Origin: Notospermus geniculatus
Lineage: Eukaryota; Nemertea; Pilidiophora; Heteronemertea; Lineidae
Length of the DNA: 64,000 nucleotides
Direction: 5' to 3'
NCBI GenBank assembly: GCA_002633025.1
Contig: NMRB01001357.1
Location: forward strand, 1 to 64,000
A program made the translations under genes and the position numbers. Positions within the stretch are counted from its first letter, which is position 1; every line of letters begins with the position of its first letter. The notes below the pieces were generated by a model. That model had not been told where the DNA came from. It was given only the letters and a program-made list of their open reading frames with translations, and ran no database searches. Positions 44,570 through 53,742 of this stretch are shown in pieces.

Positions 44570-44890
44570 CAGTCTCATGGGTTACATGAACCCAGCTCCA
44601 TAAGTTGTCGCCTATTCGGACTCATTTCACATAGGTTCTGAAGAGTGGGTACATAATAAATGGGTCTGAAGTACCCACTCAAGATGCCCACCTCAAAGAA
44701 CTGATGGAACAGAGTCTTGGCCCACTCTACCCATGGGTTGCAGTAACCCATTGACCAGTTTCATGGGTCACTTTGGCCCATCTACGATTGCTACCCTTGG
44801 GGTGTTGGCACCCATGAGCAACTTGGACCTGGAGCTGCCCCGCATGGGCTGGAGCTCACTGGACCCATTCGGGTCCAACTGACCAACTTC
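44570..44890. repeat. Dense TGGGT / ACCCA word array
   Basis: At least a dozen TGGGT, ACCCA, TGGGC or GCCCA words in both orientations within 320 bp. No terminal repeats were found. Style is similar to the CCTGGGTA and TGTCGCA arrays. Confidence 0.5.
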
Positions 44891-45026
44891 TAGGTTTTTG
44901 CTGTGGTAATTTGAATCAATAGGGAAATTAGTATATTTGTACCCATGGGACCGGACGATTTTTTACAGTGTGCCCGCACCCTTCCCCAGCACCCCGCTAA
45001 TGATGGTACCTAGGCCTATTGAGTTT

Positions 45027-45264
45027 CAAAGAGAAGGCGAGCACAAAAATCGACACACAATATGATAAAGAATATAAAGTCAATTTCCAGAATATTTAGC
45101 AAATTTTCGACCCCAACCGGGGTCTTCTTCAGGCTGGAACTTACAATCTGAAACTCTAGAAAAGACTTTTCTAGAGTTTCAGATTGTCAGTTCCAGCCTG
45201 AAGAAGACCCCGGTTGGGGTCGAAAATTTGCTAAATATACTGGAAATTGACTTCATATTCTTTA
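45027..45264. mobile_element. 238-bp hairpin element with 12-bp target duplication
   Basis: CCTATTGAGTTT lies on both sides (45015-45026 and 45265-45276). The inside is a near-perfect palindrome, arms 45067-45163 and 45167-45263, including TTCGACCCCAACCGGGGTC. Related to 34731-34916. Confidence 0.75.
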
Positions 45265-45276
45265 CCTATTGAGTTT

Positions 45277-46029
45277 GAGGTAGTATCGTATTTGACTGCA
45301 TGATTTTGCCGATTTTGGCTATTGTTTATCTGGACGCCAAGGGGGTAATACACGTGTTAGATTCTCCCAACTTGTTTTGAAAACTTCCCCATGGTGTTCT
45401 CTACTGGAACATACCAACAAATAAAAAATCCAATCGTTTTGAGATGTCTGGTAGTCGTTTAAACTGTAAGGAGTCCGAATTTGAGGCATACGTCGAATTA
45501 CGTCATACTTTGACCTCTTGTGACCTTGACTTTTATCCAATCACATTGCATTTGGACTCATCCTGTAACTGATCCAATAAGCTTTAATTTGAGTGCTACA
45601 ATGCCATAGGTTGCAATCTTTGCAATGTTACATCAATTTTAATTTGCCCTACCCCTAATTTTTGGAGTGGTTTGGCGTTAGAGCATTTCTGACAAAACCG
45701 CGAATATCTCACTTACTGCCGGGTTTTGAACAGAATGTCCACCCTCGCTCAAAATGTGTCCCAGGTGATCCTTTATCAAAATCAAGTGGGCGATTTTGTG
45801 GCCCTTTTTTTACCTGATTTACCTGACCTTTAGGGTTATTTAGGAAGCCCACTTGGAGCTTATGTTAACCCCCTCTGAGGTGGCGGTCGATCATCTACTT
45901 TTGGATGCAAACACCCCTTGGCTCCAGGACTAGATGTGGAATACTGCTCTGCGCCACCTAGATTTCATGGCTTCATGTTACATTGGGGGACGAGGTTGAT
46001 TTGGAAAAATCGAGGCAGAATTTTCATCA
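45277..46029. other. No recognisable gene
   Basis: Intronic sequence before the second 12-nt micro-exon. No exon or element ends recognised. Confidence 0.4.
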
Positions 46030-46154
46030 ATAGGGAAGTTTCGCAAGCGCCCGGTTAGGCCCTATGACGACGTTTATCTATTGTGCGGGTATACCCAAAC
46101 AATAGATAAATGTCGTCGTATGGCCTAACCGGGCGCTTGCGAAACCTCCCTATT
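46030..46154. mobile_element. 125-bp hairpin MITE, AATAGGGAG family
   Basis: Arms AATAGGGAAGTTTCGCAAGC and reverse complement, nearly perfect. It ends 42 nt before the micro-exon at 46197. Confidence 0.8.
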
Positions 46155-46196
46155 AAGCGAATCACTAACCACTTTTTTCAAATTTTACATTTTCAG

Positions 46197-46208
46197 AGAC
46201 ATGCCCAA
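46197..46208 (+). CDS. 12-nt micro-exon encoding (K)TCP
   Basis: AGACATGCCCAA between ATTTTCAG and GTAAGTTC, phase 1-1. By analogy with 37699 it should introduce another B-type Cys-loop, but I find none downstream, so the 3-prime end of the gene is missing, too diverged, or outside the window. Confidence 0.55.
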
Positions 46209-46565
46209 GTAAGTTCACCGTCAACACAAATGTATGAAATAATGGTTTGATGTTTTATGACATATTAAGTTTAATTACGTAATTTTTCACTCACATGAAG
46301 ACGATCGATTTTAGCAAATTCAAATTCAAAATTCGTTTATTACGCCCTTGTCAATAGGAGCAGTCAGCCGCGCATATTGCTAACAGATGGCAGCACAGTC
46401 TTAGCGGATCAAATGTACAGGAAATCTATTATGATCGCTGCTCGATCGATAATGACTGGGTCCGCTAGATGCATTGAATTGGGCCCTAGTGACACCTAGT
46501 GGTCAACTCGCTGACAGCTCCTATTCAAGAGACTGTAATTACTTGAGTCAGTTAATAAAGGAGCG

Positions 46566-47013
46566 TACAGGTCGACATTGCGTCTTGAAGCAACTCGACG
46601 GATCCGTCGCAGATCAAAAAACCACCACGCGCAAATCGACATTTCAGTAACTGAGAGGAACTCGGAGCAACTGGCAGTTACCTCGAACAGCGGTGACGTT
46701 CAACTAGCGGATCAGGTGTAGCAGTAAAAGTGTTCCCCTGTAAAAAGTGTCCATTTCTATTGCTGAATGACGCCGTAATAAGCGGCATGGGTATAGAAAC
46801 CAATCGCCAGAGATTAGAATGTAACAATAGGATCTTTTGTTCCCAGGTGCAGTTTTTCCTAGGACGTTCTTTCCTTTCACACCGGCAGTTGCTCGAAGAA
46901 ACAAGCACGCTCAGGTCGAGACAAAATCGGCAACTGATCAGTCACTCCGAGTTGCATCCATCGCCGGAAAGCTAGTTGCCGCGAGTTGCTTCAAAACGCA
47001 ATGTCGACCTGTA
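46566..47013. mobile_element. ~450-bp inverted-repeat element
   Basis: Ends TACAGGTCGACATTGCG and CGCAATGTCGACCTGTA; inner arms share AAGCAACTCG. The interior repeats GCAACT and AGTTGC words. Confidence 0.7.
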
Positions 47014-47022
47014 AGCACCTGA

Positions 47023-47258
47023 AGCATGGCGCACACGTGCGACTAAAATAGGGGCGACTACCGATGCGACTACTAGGCCTACGTCGCATGCGATAATTAG
47101 ACCTACCTTTGAGGTCAATCAGTGACATCACTGATCTTCCAAGGAAGCATTTGTCGCAAACGAGTCAATAAAAACTAAAAATATGTTCAGTCGCTGCTGT
47201 GGTCGCAAGGCCTGTCGCCTAGAAAATCGCTCGAAAAATCGCAGGTGTGTGCCATGCT
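47023..47258. mobile_element. 236-bp TTAA-type MITE, second copy of 33432
   Basis: Ends AGCATGGCGCACACGTGCGA and a matching GTGTGCCATGCT. Flanks have decayed (TGA, TTAT). Confidence 0.75.
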
Positions 47259-47658
47259 TTATTGCGTCGCCGTCGCTGAAGTACCGGTAGATCTACATGT
47301 ACGCTGGAATTAATGAATCAACTCCGCGAATTCGGCGCCCAGATTCTGATCGCGCGTTGGACGCCGGTCGGTCGTGAGTCAAGTATGAACTAGGCTAACA
47401 CGTCTCTCTCTTTTCCTTAGACGTCTAAGCTTCCTAATTCTTCCGTTCACCTACCAAGGCGTTGGCCGGCAGTACGTAGATAAATGAGCTAACGCCGACT
47501 CACCATGGTGTTACACCAAGTAGCATAAAAAGAAGTGGGAATTTTGCTGAGTGATTTCAACCCCGAATCTTATGATGTATAGTCGTTATTGCTCAATAAA
47601 TCATCTCACTCAAGAAACGCTTTCGTCCTGTTTTGGCATCAGCAGCTTCCTAACTTAA

Positions 47659-47841
47659 AGCGAATCGATAGCGGATTTTGTTTACATTTGGCTGGTGTTT
47701 GTAAACACAAAATTCAGCCAATCAAAATGCACGAAAATTTCTTTGTTGACATTCTGGAGTAGTTTGTTTACATTTTTTCCTGAAAATTCGTCCCCTTTCA
47801 AATTCTATTTCTAAATCAAATTATTTCGCTTTCGATTCGCT
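47659..47841. mobile_element. 183-bp TTAA-type MITE
   Basis: Ends AGCGAATCGATAGCGG and CGATTCGCT; flanks TTAA and CTAA. Confidence 0.65.
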
Positions 47842-49354
47842 CTAAAGAGTCTAAAGCCTAGTGTAGGCCCCTACATTGGCCTTGCGACTGGAAGCAACTA
47901 CTGACAACGGTTGGCGACTTCTAGGAACCAGCAGCAACTGATCAGATACCGGTAGGCCTACTCATACAGGCCGATGTACACGCACCATCTGCACATGCCA
48001 CTGCCGACCGTTGCCGCTTGTTCCAACCAGAACATTGCTCATGTTCTACTTGTTGCCAACGGTTGCTTCGGGTAGGCCCTAAAGCTAGGAATCCACCTGT
48101 GATTTGAAACATGATTTTCTTTTGTGACTTTACTTGCTTTAATTCCAACTGGGTTGCGTTGCAACTGGGCAAGCTCGATCGCCGTAGTGGACTAGGTGGG
48201 CGTGGTTTCCACCAATGGCGAAGATGTCATCAATTTCAGGTCGGCCACCTGTTGGCGACCGGTATATCAGTTGCTTGCGATCATATTCAATCGCAGATAG
48301 CAGGTCGCAAAGCAAGTCGCAAAGCAGAAAATCAGCAGTGGATTCCCAGCAGTTTTCTTCAGTCACGTCAAGGAATCACGTGATCCTCAAAATGGCAGGA
48401 AACAGGGAATGTTCAATTTCTTGTTCTGATAAAAGTACACTTTGAAAACTTGTTTTGTTTGCTTCAAACCACGCAAACCTAACTTATCGGGGCGCAGCCA
48501 TTTTAAATGTTTATCACGACTCCCCGAGTGGTCCGACCGGAAGACAACGACAATTTCCGTGTGGCATTCAGTACCATTGCTTGCCCAATGTGCGGGCCCT
48601 CCAGATTGAAGACTGGGTTGTGCCACTCGTTGCCGCAATGACCTGTTGTATAAATAGCAGCTGTTCGGTTCCATTGCTTTCAGTCGCAAGGCCGTTGGTT
48701 GTATGCTGGGTTTTACCCACATCCTCGGTGTCCTCTTTCCTCTCGCTTTGGGAGTACTGCAAGGAGGATCGTAGTCCGAACACTGCCTCCTGTTGCTCAT
48801 TTGCAGAACTGACGGTCGCAACAAGAGTCAGATGAAGCCTATCGCGGGGGGTCTATTTTGATTGGTCCGTCCATCTCCAGGTCGTGTTTTGAATACAATT
48901 TAGTGCACGGCAATCGTATCACTTGACAACGCTGCTCTCAGGCATTTTACTTGCTGTTTCAACCAGCTACACTCGCAATCACGCTCTCTGTTCACTCTTA
49001 GCCAGACAAACATTAAGAAAACCGCAATTTGTTATCAAAATCACGAAAAATATTCCTCTCGAAAAGCCGAATCGGCGAATGCACAGCATCGCCATCTTTA
49101 CAGTTTGAGGTCACGTGATACGGGAACCACCAATCCGTGATCTGATCATGCTGATGACGTAGAACCAAAATCTGGTTCTTCGGTTACTCATCATCTGACT
49201 CAACCTCCTGCGCATGTCCAGATTGACTACTTCCGGTCGTCAATACTATATCGGAAGAATGGAGATAGGTGACGCTGTGAGGAGTTTGCATCTGACTCTG
49301 TATTAGCGTCCAGCAGATTCTAAAAATAGCAATACGAGTCAGACGTTCGGACTA
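47842..49354. other. Repeat-rich, no supported gene
   Basis: Contains GCAACT / AGTTGC and TCGCAA word clusters (47880-48370) like nearby MITEs, and a 33-bp block at 48714-48746 repeated at 50654-50686. Open frames on both strands follow these repeats and lack domains. Confidence 0.45.
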
Positions 49355-50418
49355 GGAGGATCGGACAACCGGTCACGTGACAACGTCACCGATCGCGCAA
49401 CCATGGCGCGGCCGCTTCAGTTGGCCGACAGATTTCGACGAGTAAACATCTTCCAAATCAACTAATACGTTGCATTCAGAAGGGATTAAGAACATCATAT
49501 GTATAGCTTACAACATTATAAACCCGAAATAACATTCAATTCACACCAAATTGATGAAATATCAGCGTATTTTAGGGCCGAAGCGCAAGTTGTCGCTCTC
49601 AGCAAATATTCACAGCATGACAGGGGGAAGTAAAAACTCATCAACATAATGTGACGTCAGGAGGCGGGGCTTATTTTGATTGACAGCTATGCCAAATTTT
49701 TCTCTTTTCCGGCCCTGGTGATTTGCTGGTCATTGATTAGGGACCATATTTGGATTACTTAGCCCAAAACCTGCATTTTGATAGGCCTAGTTCGATATCG
49801 AGAATCCGTCCAGAAATAAGGAAATTATGACAATTTTACGATTTTTGCAGTTGAGTTAACAGTTGAGTGACAAGGGGTTTTCCACCTCCCTAGATTCGAA
49901 AATCGTGGAGTTCTTAGGAGTTCTTGGACACTTTTAAAAAGGAAATTTCCCAAGATCTGTGCTGGAGCCATCCATTTTCTAAGAACTCCTACGCAATAGC
50001 AAAAATCGACCTCGTCCCATGCGTGATCCGAATCCAGGTAAAAAAGGCACTGGTAAAAAAGGCACTGGTAAAAAAGGCACCGGTAAAAAAGGCACTGGTA
50101 AAAAAGGCACTGGTAAAAAAGGCACACTTTTTTACCGTACACCGCGTGATCCATGCGTTGACACAGAGTGCACTTGCGAAGGTTTCAAACAGGAGATAAA
50201 TTCTCAAAAGAACTGATCAGTAAAATGTGTTTTGCGCAATCAAACATTCATTTTGATAATAATCAATGATATAAAACTGGAGAAAATGATAAATATGCCT
50301 ATTTTCACGCAGAAATCAGCCTTCAAATTACGCTGATTTGCACTGAGTAACCACGTGGGTTTGTTTACATGACCTTGACCTTTGCAGAAACATCACGTGA
50401 CCGGTTGTCCGATCCTCC
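49355..50418. repeat. 1.06-kb fold-back, 26-bp arms
   Basis: Arms 49355-49380 and 50393-50418 are perfect reverse complements (core GATCGGACAACCGGTCACGT). The interior holds the 15-bp minisatellite at 50037. Confidence 0.65.
50037..50126 (+). repeat. 15-bp minisatellite, six units
   Basis: Unit GGTAAAAAAGGCACT, six near-perfect copies. One + frame reads GKKGT repeats followed by TLFYRTPRDPCVDTECTCEG, but there is no start or splice support. Confidence 0.8.
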
Positions 50419-51379
50419 TTGGGAGTACTGGGAGTGATGGAGCAATTATTACCATCAGGATGAGCGAGAAGAATGGACCCCGAGGGGGGTGGGGTGGGTA
50501 AAACCTTGGTACATTTCTTCCGCTTCCATCTTGAATTGCCGCAGATCATAAGGGGATAACCCGCCTTCTTCGACGGGAACCATTCTGCCGTCGCCTCCGC
50601 AATGACGAATGACGGGTAATACGCCAGCTCGACGCTGGAGGGCACCGAGGGTGTACCCACATCCTCGGTGTCCTCTTTCCTCTCGCATTGGGAGTAGGCT
50701 ACTGGGAGTGATGGAACAATTATTACCATACTTGTTAATGCGGCTCATCTGATTCCTCCACAATTCCCGGCCGCACCTCCGGATCCCCCAATGCTCCCAA
50801 TACTCCCAAAACTCTCCGGGCCGGGAATTATTAACATAACCTGATAACATCAATACAAAGAAATTTTAATCAGAACCTGAGAAAACCAGAACCTGAGAAA
50901 ACCACAATTAGGCCACGGTTATTATATTCTTTGGTTTACGGGCACAAAGATTTTGAGCCCGGGTACGGAGGATGGAATAAAAATTAAAAAAAACTTTGGT
51001 TCAGTTCAGTTTTTTCATTTTCACCTTTTGAATGACAAGTAAAACAACTCAAAGGAAATAAAAAACCAAAAAATTCTTGACAAATGCCTCTTTTCTGCTT
51101 CTTTCCGTCCTCGCTGCCAGGAAATAGGCGTACGTCAGTTGGTTTTACATGTATTTATTTTAGCAGTCGTGACAGCTGAAATCAAGGTTGGCGGGAATAA
51201 AAACAACTCCATTTATTTGTTTTTTTCTTAGAAGACTTCATTTGAAGTTCGGAGGCAATAAAAGAAACTGATTTTCCCAATTTTATTCTTTTTTCGGAAT
51301 GGCATTTTGCAACGTCGGCAGGCCCGTAAACCAAAGAATAAAATGAAATGGTCCATGGACCATGTGCTCACTGGGTTGG
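50419..51379. other. No supported gene
   Basis: A 133-codon minus-strand frame (50729-50328) has basic Lys-Arg-Cys clusters but no confident domain, and its start lies in the block shared with 48714. The rest is AT-rich. Confidence 0.35.
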
Positions 51380-52565
51380 ACATAATAGTCTAATGACAGA
51401 GGGAGGTACATATCAGTTATGAGTAATCTGGGTCAAGTCATTCCCAGAAAAGACTTTGATGATTTTTGGGTTATGCCACCTGGCGGCCATATTAGATGTC
51501 CGATCGGGCTGCAACTTCACATGTAGATAAAGGTCATCTGCAGGGGACCACATAGCACATTGGAGCGCTTTAGGTCAAGTCGTTCCCGAGTTACAGCACT
51601 TTGATGATTTTCGAGTTACGCCACCTGGCGGCCATATTGGATGTCCGATCGGGCCGAAACTTCACATGGACATAAAGGTCATCTGCAGGGGGCCACATAG
51701 CACATTGGAGCGCTTTGGGTTAAGGCATTCCTGAGTTACAGCACTTTGATGATTTCCGGCTTACGCCACCTGGCAGCCATATTGGATGTCCGATCGGGCC
51801 GAAACTTCACATGGACATAAAGGTCATCTGCAGGGGGCCACATAGCAAATTGGAGCGCTTTGGGTTAAGGCGTTCCTGAGTTACAGCACTTTGATGATTT
51901 TTGGGTTACGCCACCTGGTGGCCATGTTTGAAGTCAAATCAGGCCGAAATTTGACATGCATGTAAAGGTCATCTAGATGGAGGTAAATATCAAATTTGAG
52001 CACTCTGCGTCAAGCCGTTCCTGAGTAATAGCACTTACTTGATTTTCAGGTTACGCCACCTGGCGGCCATATTGGATGTCGAATCGGGCCGAAACTTGGT
52101 ATTTTTTAAGGTACCCCTCCAATGCATGTTTATGCAAGATATGAAGTTGCTCGGTGAAATAATGACAAACTGTGGCAGGTTCGTCACTTTTGTCGAACTT
52201 TGACCTCTGTGACCTTGAAAAGTAGGTCAAATCAAAAACCCGTTATATATGTTATGTATCCTTATTAGCTACACCTATGATAAAAATTTGAAGATGATCT
52301 AGTCATTAGTTCAGGAGTTATAGTACTTTTTGTGTTTTTGGTTTCCGCCACCTGGTGGCCAAACTGATAGTCGAATCGGACCGAAACTTGGTGTCGTGGG
52401 TCATCTGACCTAGGGGTATATATGTACCAAGTTTCAGATCAACAGCTCCAGCGGTTACGAAACGTGCCCTGCTAACGGACAACGACGACGACGACGACGG
52501 ACGACGACGACGACGACGGACGACGGACGCTGCACCATCGTAATAGCTCACCCCAGTGAGCTAAA
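51380..52565 (+). repeat. 145-bp-period tandem repeat, locus 2
   Basis: CCACCTGG cores at 51476, 51621, 51766, 51911 and 52056 are spaced exactly 145 bp; a further core at 52348 is 292 bp on. Each unit has GGCGGCCATATTGGATGTCC and CGAAACTT. The 3-prime end passes into the GACGACGAC repeat (52340-52565), also at 12388 and 13718. Confidence 0.9.
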
Positions 52566-53311
52566 AAGTGTGGCCTTACCCGTACATTTACAACCATGGT
52601 ATACGCACACAACATGCTTTGAAATACACAAGATACAACATTGCCATCCTCAAAATCTGGAGGTACCAGGGTGGAGGGCTGAACTCCATGCCCTTCCAAA
52701 TTTATTGGCATCCGACTGCTCTATACGTATTTTCCGATAGCGGGCCAAAACAACTTTGAGCTCTTATTCTGGCAGTTTAAATCCATTGAATATCCCGTAA
52801 TAGAAGCCAGAGCCAATCTACACTAAATTTCTTACTCTTAACAACATACAAATTTGCGAATTTGGAAGGGCAAGAGCTCAACCCACGGCACCACCCACGT
52901 GGAGAGATTAATCTCCACTAGGACAGGCGTACCCGGGTGCGGGCCGAACTATTGGACCTTGCCGTCTTCATCCAACTGTAACAATCACCTTTCAAACCTA
53001 CCGCCCCACAAAATGGCTATCGAGGAAAAGCCTAACGCACTGGCTATTCGTACCGTCGCGGTGCAAATAACGCCAAAGCAGATCTTATTCACACCGTCGT
53101 AAACAGCCAATCAGAGAGCTTCATTCCAGACATGCCAGATGAAGTTACCGGTATCATCTCGCACAATGCCGGATTTTTTTTTCAATATTCTTGATGAAAA
53201 CGTTATTTTATAACCACTACCACGATAAAAAGTTTTATAATCAAATTTTATAATGCTTTTGGGCAAGGTAGGCCTACTAAAGTATTTAATGATTCCCCGC
53301 AATTTGTCGAA
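52566..53311. other. No recognisable gene
   Basis: Short frames only; no splice pairs with coding context seen. Confidence 0.4.
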
Positions 53312-53392
53312 TGAGCTTCCGTGGCCGAGTGGTTAGCGTGGGTGGTTAATGAACGGAAGGCCGCGGGTTCGAGCCCCGTCATGGCAATTCTT
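53312..53392 (+). repeat. tRNA-like sequence
   Basis: Box A TGGCCGAGTGGTTAGCG and box B-like GGTTCGAGCCC with a good T-stem (GCGGG/CCCGT). The acceptor stem pairs poorly and no clean anticodon loop forms, so it is a tRNA pseudogene or SINE head. Confidence 0.45.
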
Positions 53393-53742
53393 TTTATCAT
53401 TCAGTTTCACCTCCTTTTATTTTGTCTTTTTGTTTTTTTGTCGATCGTGATATCGATCAGTGTGACTGTCAGAAAATGGGGAACTGCATTGATTTTTTTT
53501 TTAAAAAAATTACCGGTAGGCCTATAGGGCCGCCTAGCCCTGGCCTAGGCCTATGAAAAATATTTTATCATCAGACACAGGCCAACATTTCGTCATTAAC
53601 TGTGAAAGGAGAATATGGGGTCATTGGACCCCGTCAAAGGAAAAAAATTGCCCAGGCTAAAATATCATTTTACCGGTAGATCTGCTGCCCATCACTCGCA
53701 CTGTCCGAGTTATGCTACGGTCACACTATGTTCCCGGCGGCC
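53393..53742. other. Sequence upstream of the retrotransposon, ends at an N
   Basis: No LTR, primer-binding site or gag frame is visible here. The element body starts directly after the N at 53743, so this flank may not be its natural neighbour. Confidence 0.45.

Noticed and set aside
50328-50729. Possible FLYWCH or other zinc-finger exon on the minus strand
   Set aside because: Only a vague basic Lys-Arg-Cys cluster; the conserved aromatic and Cys-His positions are not present, and part of the frame is dispersed repeat.
46208-53300. Further Cys-loop exons after the second micro-exon
   Set aside because: I searched for CAG-TGY-TGG-GTAAG arrangements and found none with the Cys-x5-Trp-x6-Cys spacing.
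53312-53392. Functional tRNA gene
   Set aside because: A and B boxes and T-stem are fine, but the acceptor stem has mismatches and no proper anticodon loop can be drawn.
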